64,000 nucleotides of DNA, taken from Chryseotalea sanaruensis. Its GTDB lineage: Bacteria > Bacteroidota > Bacteroidia > Cytophagales > Cyclobacteriaceae. The notes under the pieces are model-generated. The model did not search any database, had not been told where the DNA came from, and saw only the letters and a program-made list of their open reading frames with translations. Shown here piece by piece: positions 51,934 through 62,647 of the stretch (position 1 is the stretch's first letter; every line of letters begins with the position of its first letter). The position numbers were made by a program, and so were the translations under genes. The stretch is taken from positions 434,001-498,000 of the forward strand of contig NZ_BHXQ01000005.1 of assembly GCF_003990915.1 (NCBI RefSeq), read 5' to 3'.

Positions 51934-53334
51934 CTAATGAATAGCCATCTCCAGTGTAGTAGGTGATAGTTTTTTGAGTTTTTGCTCAAGAAACAAGATT
52001 TGTTCATTTTTGACTTTTATTTCTTCTTTTAATTCCTCCTCTGTCCTGGTTAATTCTTCTTGAGTTGCTGCTATCTCCTCCATACTTTGACGCATTTCTT
52101 CCTCCTGACTTTTCATTTGTTCTGCCATTGCTTGCGTTTCATAAAGTAGTGTTTGTGTTTGTTCATTTGTCTTGATAGATCTAACAGTCATGGCAATGTT
52201 TTCCCCTACTTCCAGCAGAAAAGTCACTTCATGATTTTTAAATTCTTTGAATGAAGCAATCTCCATTACGCCATATACAACATCATTGGCAAGTAACGGT
52301 ATAAGTAGAATACACCGTGGCTTACTATCACCTAATCCACTGCCAATTAAAATGTAATCTTCGGGCACATCTATTAGATAGATATGTTCTTTTTCTAGGT
52401 AACACTGTCCTAATAAACCCTCTCCGATAGCGACTTGCTTTTTTAAATATTTTTTACGTTGGAAAGCATAGCATGCCTTCATTTCTAGCAGTTGATTTTC
52501 TTCATTCCCTTCTATTAAAAACAGGCCAGCTTGGTTCGCTTTCAAGGTCTTTACTAAATAGATTAGCGCTTTATCAGCAATAGCATTTAAATCATCACTT
52601 TCTTGCATTATTTTGACAATATCGGCAACGCCCTTAGCGGCCCATATCCTCTTTTCTTCTTCAATCTTAGATTTGTTTAATTCTTCTAGCGTGTGATTTA
52701 GTTTTTCTTGAGATCGGTTTTGTTCTTCTTTTTCCTGTTCTACTCTTTTGATTAAATCGATATTTTCTTTATTTGTTTTTACAAAAATATTATCCATTGC
52801 ACTGAGCAAACCTATAACTAACAGTAGTCCAATAGCAATGGTAATAAATACCTGGATTGGTGGAGTGAAGGGAATTTGCGCCAGTTCGATCCACTGATTA
52901 AATTGCTCATAACAAAAAGCTATAGCTATATTCAAGCAGATAGAGACTAAACGAAATTTCTTTTCAGAGGGATCAAAAAGCAAAAATGGTAAGACCTGAA
53001 AGCCAACAATAAAAACCCATGCTGATGCATTAGGTAATTGGTTATTCATTTGGTAAGCACCCTGAATGCAGCTGGAAACAAGTACAGGCAACACGGAAAC
53101 TAATAAACGTGTCAGGTAGTGAAACCCAAGACTGTGCATCCAAATGGTAAGGGCTACAATTACGAGCGAGATGCTGATAGCGAGCGTCATTATTTGCGTT
53201 GCAAAAAACAACGAACTGATTAACAACAATAGTAGTATAACAGAGAGTATACTAAATACTGAGTTAGTAGCCTTGATGCGCTGTTGAAGCCATTTGGGCT
53301 GCGAATCCTTAATGCCAATGCTCAATAAATTCAT
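51934..53334 (-). CDS. Membrane-anchored GAF-domain coiled-coil signalling protein
   Basis: 466 residues. The N-terminal ~200 residues hold about six membrane helices (VFSILSVILLLLLISSLFFA, VFITIAIGLLLVIGLLSAMD). Then come a coiled coil, a GAF domain (about 245-390: IADKALIYLVKTLKANQAGL, VAIGEGLLGQCYLEKEHIYL, VYGVMEIASFKEFKNHEVTF) and a second coiled coil resembling methyl-accepting proteins (MRQSMEEIAATQEELTRTEE). No kinase or cyclase output domain is present, so signalling must pass through partners. Confidence 0.85.
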   Translation of the reverse strand: MNLLSIGIKDSQPKWLQQRIKATNSVFSILSVILLLLLISSLFFATQIMTLAISISLVIVALTIWMHSLGFHYLTRLLVSVLPVLVSSCIQGAYQMNNQLPNASAWVFIVGFQVLPFLLFDPSEKKFRLVSICLNIAIAFCYEQFNQWIELAQIPFTPPIQVFITIAIGLLLVIGLLSAMDNIFVKTNKENIDLIKRVEQEKEEQNRSQEKLNHTLEELNKSKIEEEKRIWAAKGVADIVKIMQESDDLNAIADKALIYLVKTLKANQAGLFLIEGNEENQLLEMKACYAFQRKKYLKKQVAIGEGLLGQCYLEKEHIYLIDVPEDYILIGSGLGDSKPRCILLIPLLANDVVYGVMEIASFKEFKNHEVTFLLEVGENIAMTVRSIKTNEQTQTLLYETQAMAEQMKSQEEEMRQSMEEIAATQEELTRTEEELKEEIKVKNEQILFLEQKLKKLSPTTLEMAIH

Positions 53335-53580
53335 AATAGTATTTTTTATTTCAATCAGTCTCCGTGTAGGTGCAAGAATTTTTGAAAATGAAGACTGTGA
53401 ATTTTGGCTATTAAGCTATTGAATTAACCATAGTGATGGTAAAATTGAACTTTTGACAATATAGATTGAAATCAAATTGATATTCCTTGACTAGAAGTAA
53501 GACGCAAAATTGATCAGCATAGTATTACTGATCGATTGATAGTTGATGCAGGTATTTACTGACTTATTTTTATAGTAAAC

Positions 53581-53623
53581 AAAAAAGTCTTTGCACCGAT
53601 GTAACACAGCACAAAGACCTTTT
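53581..53623 (-). terminator. Terminator downstream of the HMA chaperone gene
   Basis: Read on the minus strand, GGTCTTTGTGC pairs with GTGCAAAGACT across a 12-nt loop, ending in TTTTTT. It lies 51 bp past the stop codon. Flanking A/T runs make it plausible in both directions. The rest of 53335-53673 shows nothing. Confidence 0.6.
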
Positions 53624-53673
53624 ATAAAATGTAATTGATTTTAATATTGATGCCGGGAATGTGGCGTTAATCT

Positions 53674-53880
53674 TTAGATTTCCTCAGCTTTAAAGCCGGC
53701 CTTTTCTACTGCTGCTTTTACCGTGGTTGCCGAACTATCTGTTAAAATACTTAAAGTCTTGGCAGGGTTGTTCAGGTCTACTTGCCACTTGCCTTCTCCT
53801 ACACTTTCGTTTAAATGCGGTGTTACTTTGGCGAGGCAGCCCTCGCACTTTATGTTTGTTTTAAAAGTTTTGTTTTCCAT
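53674..53880 (-). CDS. HMA-domain copper chaperone (CopZ-like)
   Basis: 68 residues, one heavy-metal-associated ferredoxin-like domain with the metal site in FKTNIKCEGCLAKVTPHLNE (C-x-x-C as C-E-G-C) and VKAAVEKAGFKAEEI at the end. Predicted to carry Cu(I) to the ATPase encoded next on the same strand. Confidence 0.88.
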   Translation of the reverse strand: MENKTFKTNIKCEGCLAKVTPHLNESVGEGKWQVDLNNPAKTLSILTDSSATTVKAAVEKAGFKAEEI

Positions 53881-54075
53881 AGTTTTATTTATTGATTGAT
53901 TCTTACTTTAATTTCTATGAGTATCCCCAAAGAGCCCTAAAATAATAATTCGCGTAATTGCGATCCCGATGGAATCGGGAGAAGCGATCTAATTTTTTCA
54001 CAAATTCTTCTCATGATTTCTTCGAGTTCACTATTACACAACCTTTAGGGTTTTAAACAGATATACATATTGATT

Positions 54076-56328
54076 TTAAATTTTAGCAAACTTTAATCTT
54101 AAGCTGTTACTCACCACACTTACCGAACTTAGTGCCATAGCTGCACCGGCAATCATTGGATCTAAAAGAAAGCCATTAACAGGATATAACAAACCAGCAG
54201 CTAACGGTATTCCAATAATATTATAAATGAATGCCCAGAATAAATTTTGGCGTATAGCCTTCACTGTTTTGGTAGAAAGATTTAATGCTTTTGGAATCAC
54301 ATTTAAGTCAGAAGTGATGAGGGTCATTTTAGCCACGTCCATAGCAATGTCCGATCCTTTACCCATAGCAATGCTAACATCAGCTTGTGCCAAGGCTTGC
54401 GAATCATTAATACCATCGCCAACCATGGCAACAATTTTACCTTGTGCTTGTAACTGTTTTACAAACTCAGCTTTTTCGGCTGGCAATACTTCAGCTTTAT
54501 AATGCTTTAGGCCTACTTGCTGAGCAACGGCTTTTGCAGTCTGCTGATTATCGCCAGTGAGCATGTATACTTCTATGCCTTTCTTTTGCAGCGTTGTGAT
54601 AGCCACTTTTGAACTCTCTTTTATTTTGTCGGCTATGGCAATGATTGCAAGTACCTGATGCTGATCAGCAAAGTATACTACTGTTTTGGCAGCTGCTTGC
54701 CATTCGGCTACTTGTGTTTGAACTGAAGTGTGAATGGATACACCTTTATTAGCCATCAGTTTTTCATTGCCTAGAAAATAACGAATACCATTATGCTGTG
54801 CTTCCACTCCCTTTCCGGTAATGCTTTCAAAGGCAGTGAGTGTAATGGATTGCGCTTTATTTTCTTTGAGCCGATCAACAATGGCTTGTGCTAATGGATG
54901 TTCTGATTGTACTTCTATGCTATAGAGTAAATCTTTATATTGATCAAAATCTTTATTGCCATCAACCCAAAACATATCGGTTACTACTGGTTTGCCTTCG
55001 GTAATGGTGCCGGTTTTATCTAGTATGATAGCATTAACTGTATGTGCCAGCTCAAGACTTTCGGCATCTTTAATTAATATATTGTTTTCTGCGCCTTTAC
55101 CTACACCAACCATAATAGCTGTTGGTGTGGCTAATCCTAGTGCACACGGACATGCAATAACCAACACTGTAATTGAAGTTAATAAGGCATGCGTGAAAGC
55201 ATTGTCTCCGCCAAAGATCATCCAGATAATAAATGTCATTATAGAGATTCCAATAACGATTGGTACAAAGATGCCTGCAATTTTATCCACCAGTTTTTGC
55301 ACAGGTGCTTTACTTCCCTGTGCGTCTTGTACCATTTTTATGATTTGCGCCAGTATAGTATCCGCACCAACTTTTTGTGCTTCAAATTGGAAGCTGCCTT
55401 TTTGATTGATCGTACCGGCAAATACTTTATCTCCGTTTTTCTTTTCAACAGCAATGGGTTCCCCCGAAATCATACTTTCATCAACAAAGGAATTTCCGTT
55501 TACTACCTGTCCGTCTACGGGTATTTTTTCGCCAGGTCTTACAATAATAATGTTGCCGGCTTTTACGGTGGCAATAGGCCATTCAAGCTCTTGGCCATCT
55601 ACTAATACACGCACCGTTTTGGGTTGTAGCCCCATTAGTTTTTTTAGCGCTGACGAAGTATTTGACTTAGCTTTCTCTTCCAGTAATTTACCTAATGAAA
55701 TAAAGGCAATAACTACTGCGGCCGCTTCATAATAAACATGGGCATGTAACCCACGGTTATGCCAAAACTCAGGAAAAAATGTATTGAAAACACTAAATAC
55801 AAAAGCAATACCTGTAGAAAGGGCTACCAACGTATCCATATTGGCTTTTCCATGACGCGCTTGTTTCCAGGCGTGTATAAAAAAGTTACGGCCAAAGTAG
55901 AAAACAACGGGAGCGGTTAAAACCATAGAAATATAGTTTCCATAAGGCATGTCCATAAAGAACATACCAATAACCACTACCGGTAAAGCTAAAACAGATG
56001 ACCAGATGGTTCTGTTCTTTACAGTTTCATATTGCTTCAGTTGTGCTTCTTCTTTTATTGCTTGCGGATCTTCAGTATCAATAACTAAATCGTATCCGAT
56101 AGATCTTACGGCTTTTTGTAAATCGCTTACCGTAGCGGTACTGTTATCATATTCAACAAAGGCACTTTGATTGGCATAATTCACTGTTGCATCTACAACA
56201 CCGTTTGTTGCTTTCAGCATGGATTCAACACTTACGGCACAGGCAGCACAAGTCATTTCCAGCACAGGGAAACTCTTTTTGATTAATTTTTCTTTATCTA
56301 TTTTCGGTGCTAAAACTTTTTCTGACAT
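54076..56328 (-). CDS. copA: Copper-exporting P1B-type ATPase
   Basis: 750 residues with one N-terminal HMA domain ([17 protein letters not shown], Cys27/Cys30) and the P1B-1 core: the CPC transport motif ([20 protein letters not shown]), the phosphorylation site [12 protein letters not shown], the T-G-E-P actuator region ([13 protein letters not shown]), HP dipeptide ([11 protein letters not shown]) and [20 protein letters not shown]. It pumps Cu(I) out of the cytosol. Second gene of the minus-strand copper block. Confidence 0.96.
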   Translation of the reverse strand: MSEKVLAPKIDKEKLIKKSFPVLEMTCAACAVSVESMLKATNGVVDATVNYANQSAFVEYDNSTATVSDLQKAVRSIGYDLVIDTEDPQAIKEEAQLKQYETVKNRTIWSSVLALPVVVIGMFFMDMPYGNYISMVLTAPVVFYFGRNFFIHAWKQARHGKANMDTLVALSTGIAFVFSVFNTFFPEFWHNRGLHAHVYYEAAAVVIAFISLGKLLEEKAKSNTSSALKKLMGLQPKTVRVLVDGQELEWPIATVKAGNIIIVRPGEKIPVDGQVVNGNSFVDESMISGEPIAVEKKNGDKVFAGTINQKGSFQFEAQKVGADTILAQIIKMVQDAQGSKAPVQKLVDKIAGIFVPIVIGISIMTFIIWMIFGGDNAFTHALLTSITVLVIACPCALGLATPTAIMVGVGKGAENNILIKDAESLELAHTVNAIILDKTGTITEGKPVVTDMFWVDGNKDFDQYKDLLYSIEVQSEHPLAQAIVDRLKENKAQSITLTAFESITGKGVEAQHNGIRYFLGNEKLMANKGVSIHTSVQTQVAEWQAAAKTVVYFADQHQVLAIIAIADKIKESSKVAITTLQKKGIEVYMLTGDNQQTAKAVAQQVGLKHYKAEVLPAEKAEFVKQLQAQGKIVAMVGDGINDSQALAQADVSIAMGKGSDIAMDVAKMTLITSDLNVIPKALNLSTKTVKAIRQNLFWAFIYNIIGIPLAAGLLYPVNGFLLDPMIAGAAMALSSVSVVSNSLRLKFAKI

Positions 56329-56411
56329 AACCCTTAAATTATATGCAAGTATACTCTGCTTACGGTTGTATTGTTTTACACAATTTAGGGAAGGATTTAC
56401 GAAATTTTGGC

Positions 56412-58541
56412 TTAGTAGCTTATTCGCAGGCCACCACCCAGTTTCATATCACTGTCGTAATGCGTTGAAATAGAAACATACTTAGTAAGAATATACCTGG
56501 CGCCAACACTGTATTCCAAATCGCTATTTACATTTGCCCATAATCTTATCCGTTGTGTTACAGGAATATCATCGCGGCTTATTTGCAAGCGCACTATACC
56601 GGTGTGATCCAAGCGCCAATCTGCAACAATAAACCAAGGCATAATGTATTGAAAACCAAAGCAGGCAACACCTCTTTTATTTTTTGTATTCGTCTGTCCA
56701 AAAATGCTTTCTTCATTTTCAACAGTATCTCGGTAGCGCTGATCCCAACCAGTGTACAGGAACAGAAATTGATTGCGGCCAATAAATCTGCCCGCATGTA
56801 GTTCTGCTTCATACCCGCTTTTTGAATTTAACCCAAGGCGCCATTCGGTTTGAAGCATCCAACGTGTATTGGATAACATTGCTTCTCCATCGCTACCATT
56901 GCTCTCAAGCCCAATGTGAGCGCCCAGGTAAAAGCGTCTGTCATCATGATATACCTTACGCAAAGCCCGTTTCGGATTGGGTAACTGTGTATTAGGTGGG
57001 GAGTTTTCATAACTAAAAATTCTACCCATACCGCTCATCATGTGATAGAGGATGTGGCAATGAAAAAACCAGTCGCCATATTGCTCTGAAGCATGAAACT
57101 CAATCGTGTCGGTTTCCATGGGCATGATGTCAAGCACATTTTTTAATGGAGCATATTCTCCTTGTCCGTTAACAATGCGGAAGAAATGGCCGTGTAAATG
57201 CATAGGATGACGCATCATAGAATTATTGGTGAGTATAATCCGAATATTTTCTCCTTGCTTAATCAGAATTTTATCACTCTCTGAAATGGTACGGTTGTCC
57301 ATTGTCCAAATGTACCGATTCATGTTTCCGGTTAGCGTAAAGTTTAGTGTGCGTGTTGGTGCATCAGGTAAGGTTGTAGTGACTGGTGATTTGAGCATGG
57401 CATAGTTAAGCGTTACCGGACTTTGTTCTTGTTCGGTTAACTCACGATACATAACAGCATTCATGTCCATTTGCTGCAGACTCATGTCCATACCCATATC
57501 ATGCATTTGCCCACCAACCGTCATCATATCATTCATCATCGTCATGCCTTCAAAATAGTTGAGACGTGGCATATCTTTAATAAATTGTTTGTCACCTTGA
57601 CCTAGCCAGAGAGTGGTATGGTTGGTTCTGTCTTCTGAGGTGGCGCGTAATTCATAACTGCCGGTATCGGGTATTTTTATAATCACATCATAACTCTCGG
57701 ATACACCTACAATCAGGCGATCAACAGCTACTGGTACAACATCCATTCCATCGCTCGCAACCACACTGATTTTTCCACCCGCGTAATTCAACCAGAAGTA
57801 TGTCGAAGCACTACCATTAATAATTCTTACCCTAATGCTATCTCCTGGTTGTAGCGCATTGTATTGTTGTTCAGGTTTGCCGTTGGTTAGTAACCTTTCG
57901 TAGTACACATCGCTTACATCCATGGCGGCCATGCGCTTGAATTCATTTTCGAACTTTGTGCCAAGTTGTTTAGCCTTTAATGCTTCTGCATAACTTTGTG
58001 CGGCTCCCTTTTTAATAGCATACCAATCGGTGGCGTAATGAAGTGAGCGCTCAATCTGGTGTGGGTTTTCATCACTCCAGTCACTTAGTAACATGGTGTA
58101 TTCTGGCACCAGACTTTCTTCTCTTTTGTGGATGATAAAAGCGCCATACATACCGATCTGCTCTTGTAACATGGTATGAGAATGATACCAATATGTTCCG
58201 TTTTGTACAATTGGAAAACGAAAAACGTGGTGACCGTGAGGTAATATCGGAGCAGTAGTTAAGTAAGGAACACCGTCTTGCTCATTGGGTAAGATTAAGC
58301 CGTGCCAATGGATGGAGGTTTCGTGATGAAGCTTATTGTAAACATGGATTTCAGCGGTATCACCCTCTGTAAAGTGAAGAGTTGGCGCTGGTAGTTGACC
58401 GTTAATAGCAATTGCTTTTTTTTCTTTACCAGTATAATTAACTGTGGTGTCGCTAATGACTAAATTGTAACGAACAAGTTTTTGGGCTTGCGAAGTTAAA
58501 GAGCAAAGCAATACAAGTATACTGCTGATGAGCGTACGCAT
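56412..58541 (-). CDS. Multicopper oxidase fused to CopB-like outer-membrane domain
   Basis: 709 residues. The first ~500 form a CopA/PcoA-type multicopper oxidase with all four copper-ligand motifs: [47 protein letters not shown] and [20 protein letters not shown] Met-rich segment ([20 protein letters not shown]) lies before the last domain. After about residue 515 the sequence changes to beta strands ([60 protein letters not shown]) typical of the CopB/PcoB barrel. PcoA and PcoB functions thus appear on one polypeptide, oxidising Cu(I) at the outer membrane. Confidence 0.88.
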   Translation of the reverse strand: MRTLISSILVLLCSLTSQAQKLVRYNLVISDTTVNYTGKEKKAIAINGQLPAPTLHFTEGDTAEIHVYNKLHHETSIHWHGLILPNEQDGVPYLTTAPILPHGHHVFRFPIVQNGTYWYHSHTMLQEQIGMYGAFIIHKREESLVPEYTMLLSDWSDENPHQIERSLHYATDWYAIKKGAAQSYAEALKAKQLGTKFENEFKRMAAMDVSDVYYERLLTNGKPEQQYNALQPGDSIRVRIINGSASTYFWLNYAGGKISVVASDGMDVVPVAVDRLIVGVSESYDVIIKIPDTGSYELRATSEDRTNHTTLWLGQGDKQFIKDMPRLNYFEGMTMMNDMMTVGGQMHDMGMDMSLQQMDMNAVMYRELTEQEQSPVTLNYAMLKSPVTTTLPDAPTRTLNFTLTGNMNRYIWTMDNRTISESDKILIKQGENIRIILTNNSMMRHPMHLHGHFFRIVNGQGEYAPLKNVLDIMPMETDTIEFHASEQYGDWFFHCHILYHMMSGMGRIFSYENSPPNTQLPNPKRALRKVYHDDRRFYLGAHIGLESNGSDGEAMLSNTRWMLQTEWRLGLNSKSGYEAELHAGRFIGRNQFLFLYTGWDQRYRDTVENEESIFGQTNTKNKRGVACFGFQYIMPWFIVADWRLDHTGIVRLQISRDDIPVTQRIRLWANVNSDLEYSVGARYILTKYVSISTHYDSDMKLGGGLRISY

Positions 58542-58565
58542 AATTGAAATTAAGTATAAGTAAGA

Positions 58566-59039
58566 CTAGTTAATTTTTTCGGCTACTTTTCCGCAGGTCA
58601 ACATTTTAGCTCCGTAATAAGGATTTTTAATACTTTCTTCAGCACTGATCCAATAGCTTTTCTTCATGGGGCAATAGTCGTAATACAGTGTTTCGCCTGT
58701 TGTGCTCAGCTTAACTATAGGCCAGTAGGCAAGGGATAATTCAGCAAAGGCAGTGCGTTGTTTTTCTATGTCCTTTGCTTTGGTGATAATATCAGCCTGC
58801 TTTAACAGATTGTCTTTGTGTTGTTTCCAGGCAGCAGAAACTGCATCATTATTATTTGTCGCTTTAACTTTAGAGATGGCATTTGTTAGAGCTACTGCAG
58901 CCTCGCTAGCATCAGCTGATTTATTGGATATGAGCGCATCCTTTAAGTCGAGGTATGCTGTTAATAATGATAGGTCGTTGTTTTGCGCCTGAAGTTGAGC
59001 AGAAAGCAAAAGCGTTAAAATGATAATACGAATTTTCAT
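58566..59039 (-). CDS. DUF3347 copper-block protein
   Basis: 157 residues with a signal peptide (IIILTLLLSAQLQAQ), an Ala-rich helical middle and a conserved C-terminus with two Cys (LYYDYCPMKKSYWISAEESI, then GAKMLTCGKV). This matches DUF3347, found next to copper and efflux systems in Bacteroidota and probably a periplasmic metal-binding accessory. It lies between the oxidase and the regulator. Confidence 0.85.
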   Translation of the reverse strand: MKIRIIILTLLLSAQLQAQNNDLSLLTAYLDLKDALISNKSADASEAAVALTNAISKVKATNNNDAVSAAWKQHKDNLLKQADIITKAKDIEKQRTAFAELSLAYWPIVKLSTTGETLYYDYCPMKKSYWISAEESIKNPYYGAKMLTCGKVAEKIN

Positions 59040-59149
59040 AGCACGATGATTAAGTGAACGTATAGTATTTAACGCCTGGAGGCTTACAGCGTTTTTTATA
59101 ATTGATTACATAAATTACATAATTCCTTTATAAAACTCAATTAATAACT

Positions 59150-59722
59150 TTATAAATCGTCAAGTGGCTTTCTGATGTCTTTAGGTTGCCTGTTTTTCTT
59201 TAATGCAGAGGGAGTCATGCCTGTAACCTTTTTGAATTGAGAAGATAGATGTGCCACGCTACTATACCCAAGCTGACTGGCTATTTCACTCAGGTTTAGC
59301 TCATCATAAAACAGTAGTTCTTTAGCTTTTTCAATTTTTTGCCGGATAATATATTGCTCAAGCGTTATCCCCTCTACTGAGGAAAAAAGATTACTCAGGT
59401 AGTTGTATTCGTAATGCGCATGTTCAGCAAGTATAGTTGACCAATTATATTTCCGATCAATTTCTTTGCTGTGGTGGATTAGTTGAATGATTTTATTTTT
59501 TACCGCTTCAATAATACGCGCTTTCCTATCGTCTATTCTTTCAAAACCTAAAGCATTAAGCCCCATATCCAACTGAGCCAGTTGTTCATCGGTTAGGGAC
59601 TCAGTCAAATCAGCTTCACCAAGAGTAAGACTGGTTGGCTCTAATCCAAGCTTATTGAACTCCTGCTTCACAGCAGCAATACAACGTTGGCAAACCATAT
59701 TCTTAATAAAAAGGCGATTCAT
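59150..59722 (-). CDS. AraC-family regulator with N-terminal HMA-like segment
   Basis: 190 residues. The N-terminal ~70 residues look like a heavy-metal-associated domain (MNRLFIKNMVCQRCIAAVKQ, with C-Q-R-C as the metal site). The C-terminal ~100 are an AraC DNA-binding domain (YIIRQKIEKAKELLFYDELN, LSEIASQLGYSSVAHLSSQF, KKVTGMTPSAL). Binding Cu(I) to the CxxC could directly control DNA binding. First gene of the copper block on this strand, hence likely its regulator. Confidence 0.85.
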   Translation of the reverse strand: MNRLFIKNMVCQRCIAAVKQEFNKLGLEPTSLTLGEADLTESLTDEQLAQLDMGLNALGFERIDDRKARIIEAVKNKIIQLIHHSKEIDRKYNWSTILAEHAHYEYNYLSNLFSSVEGITLEQYIIRQKIEKAKELLFYDELNLSEIASQLGYSSVAHLSSQFKKVTGMTPSALKKNRQPKDIRKPLDDL

Positions 59723-59816
59723 AGAAGTACAATGCTATTCAACTAACCAATACAAATCAAAGATAGTTTCTATCGTGCCTCAAACTTTACATTGTTTACA
59801 GATAAATTTAGAGTAT

Positions 59817-60785
59817 TTACTGTTTGGCAGCTTCTCTTTGACCAAGTTTAGTGGCTATAACACTCACGATAAGAATTTGCAGGGCATGGAAAAGCATTAA
59901 GGGTAATAGAAGAATACCCGCGGAAGCTGAGTTGGCAAATAATATTTTTGAAAAAACAGTACCGTGAACTAGCGATTTTTTGGTGCCACAAAATTGAGTG
60001 GTGATGCGGTCGGGTAAACTAAAATTCAGGCGACTGGCCATGTATCCTGTAAGGTGGTAGACTACAAAGAATAAAGCGATTACAATTATAGAAAGGAGTA
60101 ACAGCATCGGCAGACTAAGTGCATCGAATACATTTGTGAAAAAGGATTCAGCAAAGCTTTTGTAAATGATGAGCAGAATAATTGCTTTATCAAAAATGGC
60201 CAGACTTGAAGCATGCTTTTGAATGTATTTTCCAAAGTACGGCTGTAGTACAATCCCTAATATGACGGGGACAATAATTTCAATCAATAGCTTTAGATAG
60301 ATAGAGCCAAAGTCAAATGAAGCATCAGCACTTTTAATAAACAAACCCATCCAAATTGGTGTAAGTGCTATTCCTATAATTCCTGAAAGACTTGCGTTAA
60401 AAATTGCGGCTGGTATGTTACCTTTGGCAATAGACACCATTACAACGGAAGATGATACAGTAGAAGGTAATGCTGCCAGAAAAAATATAGCTAGCCACAA
60501 TGTTTTCTGCTCGGCTGTATTTGCCAACGGATAAAACAGCAGTACAATAAGTGGAAAAATTAGAAATGTTGTTGATTGAACAAGTAAATGAAGTTGCCAA
60601 TTTTTTAATCCTTCCCTCAGCTTTTCAAAGCTGAGCTTTAATCCGTAGAAAAAGAAAATAAGTGAAACGCCAATGCTACTAATGATTTCAATTGACTGGT
60701 CGCCTTTCTGTACGGCCCATCCCGGAAAAAAATAGGCAAGGGCTATTGTTATAATGATGAACAGTACAAAGCGATCAATTTTCAT
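59817..60785 (-). CDS. SBF/bile-acid:Na+ symporter-family transporter
   Basis: 322 residues from the ATG at 60785, which starts the first helix (MKIDRFVLFIIITIALAYFF). The frame is open to 60881, but the extra 32 residues are not hydrophobic. About nine helices follow, with SIGVSLIFFFYGLKLSFEKL and LAALPSTVSSSVVMVSIAKG resembling the SBF/BASS family (YfeH-like), and GNIPAAIFNASLSGIIGIAL. Substrate unknown. It is not obviously part of the copper block although it lies just upstream of the regulator. Confidence 0.85.
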   Translation of the reverse strand: MKIDRFVLFIIITIALAYFFPGWAVQKGDQSIEIISSIGVSLIFFFYGLKLSFEKLREGLKNWQLHLLVQSTTFLIFPLIVLLFYPLANTAEQKTLWLAIFFLAALPSTVSSSVVMVSIAKGNIPAAIFNASLSGIIGIALTPIWMGLFIKSADASFDFGSIYLKLLIEIIVPVILGIVLQPYFGKYIQKHASSLAIFDKAIILLIIYKSFAESFFTNVFDALSLPMLLLLSIIVIALFFVVYHLTGYMASRLNFSLPDRITTQFCGTKKSLVHGTVFSKILFANSASAGILLLPLMLFHALQILIVSVIATKLGQREAAKQ

Positions 60786-60932
60786 AAGAGCAACTGATTT
60801 CAATCGCAATATACTATTTGCATGAATACAGACTATAACCGCTTTAGGCAAATTACCCCAATCGCTGGTCTGTGTCTTCACTGACCAGTATTGGATTTAC
60901 AATTTTTATATCAAGTCGGCATTAGTTTAGTT

Positions 60933-62039
60933 TTATATTTCGGTCTGTGAGGACACAGACCGAGGAGAAGAGGAAACAGACCGAGGAGAATTATGTAAAC
61001 CGAATAAGAATCGCAATGCTTTTATTCTCCGTATAATTTCATAGGTGAAGTAACAACCCGCAAAAGTAAACACAAGTACAAGTAGAAATTTAAGTGGTGC
61101 CACTATATCAAGCGGAAAGATGATGACGGAGCCCAGATAAAGAAATACCATGTGAAGTACATAAACCGGATAAGCAGCCTGACTCAAATATTGTAAGGTT
61201 TTACTTTTCTGGTTTAAATATTTGTTGCCAAAAGCGAATACAGCTAGTATCCAGCAGATAGTCTCAATGGGCAATTGATAAATTGGTATTGGCAGACTCA
61301 TTTCAAATTCAACCATGCGCAACACAAAAAGCGAAAGCCCGGCAAGTAGAAATAGCCAACGCCACTTTACAATCATTTTCCAAAATACCTCACCGCTGTA
61401 CACAAAATAGAAGCCAAAGAAGAAGGAGAGCAAGCCATGGAAAAAGCCATGTAAATTCATAACATAGAATTCGTAGGGCTGGGGTTTAATAATTAGTACT
61501 TCGGTAACAAAAGCTGCAATAACAATTAACAAGCCAACGGGATGGCTCATAATTTTCTTCAGCGCGACAGCCAATTTTCCAGTTTCGTTTTTCTTAAGAA
61601 AATAAAATAATGGTGTGAATAGTAAAATGTAGACAACAATATTACCAAGGAACCACAGATGACCCGTGTGTGGGAAATATTTGTATTCCATTCCATAGTA
61701 GCTACTCATTATATAAATATGAATGGGCACGATACATAAAGTACCAAATACAAATGGCACAAGTATTCGCGAGGCACGCTCTGCCCAGAGTTGTTTCCAA
61801 TTTCTATTTTGAATTGCAAAGTATACACCCATACCCGATACAAAGAAAAGCAAGGGTATTCTCCATACATTCAGCATGGCCATGGGCGTCCATAAAGCCG
61901 CCCATGGTTCTGAGTTTGTAATAAATCCAATCATCATACCCCAGGGCTGAAAGCCAATGGCTGTATGGTAGATGAGTAAAAGCCAGATTGCGATTACCCT
62001 TATCCAATCTATATCGTACCTTCGATCAGTTATTAACAT
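60933..62039 (-). CDS. Membrane acyltransferase (acyltransferase-3/OpgC-like)
   Basis: 368 residues from the ATG at 62039, with about ten membrane helices. The family signature is at the N-terminus: RRYDIDWIRVIAIWLLLIYH (the active-site His of acyltransferase-3), then IPLLFFVSGMGVYFAIQNRN and RILVPFVFGTLCIVPIHIY. Acceptor is probably an envelope glycan. The last ~18 residues (SPRSVSSSPRSVSSQTEI) are low-complexity and are encoded by the palindromic repeat at 60941-60990, so the original stop codon may have been overwritten by repeat insertion. Confidence 0.85.
   Translation of the reverse strand: MLITDRRYDIDWIRVIAIWLLLIYHTAIGFQPWGMMIGFITNSEPWAALWTPMAMLNVWRIPLLFFVSGMGVYFAIQNRNWKQLWAERASRILVPFVFGTLCIVPIHIYIMSSYYGMEYKYFPHTGHLWFLGNIVVYILLFTPLFYFLKKNETGKLAVALKKIMSHPVGLLIVIAAFVTEVLIIKPQPYEFYVMNLHGFFHGLLSFFFGFYFVYSGEVFWKMIVKWRWLFLLAGLSLFVLRMVEFEMSLPIPIYQLPIETICWILAVFAFGNKYLNQKSKTLQYLSQAAYPVYVLHMVFLYLGSVIIFPLDIVAPLKFLLVLVFTFAGCYFTYEIIRRIKALRFLFGLHNSPRSVSSSPRSVSSQTEI
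60941..60990. repeat. REP-like palindrome inside the acyltransferase 3' end
   Basis: CGGTCTGTG (60941-60949) and CACAGACCG (60954-60962) form a perfect hairpin with an AGGA loop. The arm CAGACCGAGGAGAA recurs 21 bp further (60956-60969 and 60977-60990). A diverged version (CTGGTCTGTG ... CACTGACCAG) lies nearby at 60865-60888. Confidence 0.65.
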
Positions 62040-62059
62040 GATTTGCAATTAGATGTTAA

Positions 62060-62647
62060 CTATTTTAGCATAGCCGCAATTTCAGGGCGCGTCTTTTCAA
62101 GATAGGCATAGTCAAGTTTTAAGCCCATTGGACCAAGTGCACTTACCATCATATCGTACACTGGTTTCACATCGGCAAATGATCCAGCCACATTTTCGTA
62201 AGCAGTAGAGTTATATTTATTTTTGAGCGTTTTAACTGCATTTTTAGCAAGCAGCATTTTTACAATTTCAGGTCTGCAAAAGAAAGCAGCCGTATGTAAA
62301 GCAGTAGACCCTTCGTTGTTTTGAAAATTAATATCAGCGCCTGCATCAATAAGCACTTTTGCGATCTCAGGTTTGCCGAAAACCGCTGCGCTTATTAGTG
62401 GGCTTGAACCACCAAATGGATCTTTCGTATTAATATCGGTACCGGCAGCTATATGCATTTGTACTGCTTCCAAATTGCCGGTTACTACAGCGGTGTGTAT
62501 ATCCATCTGCGGGGCTTGCGAACTGGTTTTGGTGTTCGTTTTTTCTTTAGTCGCTTCTTTGTTCTGGCAGGCACCTGAGGTTAAAAGCATGGCAAACAAT
62601 GCAATTGCAAAACTTGATTTTAAAGGGTTAATCATTCTAGTTTTCAT
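62060..62647 (-). CDS. Ankyrin-repeat lipoprotein
   Basis: 195 residues: a lipoprotein signal (SSFAIALFAMLLTSGAC) and then about three to four ankyrin repeats (MHIAAGTDINTKDPFGGSSP, VLIDAGADINFQNNEGSTAL, HTAAFFCRPEIVKMLLAKNA). Ankyrin repeats mediate protein binding; the partner is unknown. A ~30-residue C-terminal extension (YLEKTRPEIAAML) follows the repeats. Confidence 0.85.
   Translation of the reverse strand: MKTRMINPLKSSFAIALFAMLLTSGACQNKEATKEKTNTKTSSQAPQMDIHTAVVTGNLEAVQMHIAAGTDINTKDPFGGSSPLISAAVFGKPEIAKVLIDAGADINFQNNEGSTALHTAAFFCRPEIVKMLLAKNAVKTLKNKYNSTAYENVAGSFADVKPVYDMMVSALGPMGLKLDYAYLEKTRPEIAAMLK

Noticed and set aside
54956..55405. Long plus-strand frame (149 codons) opposite the copper ATPase gene
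   Set aside because: It mirrors the strong coding frame of CopA on the other strand, has unlikely composition, and is explained by antisense codon bias.
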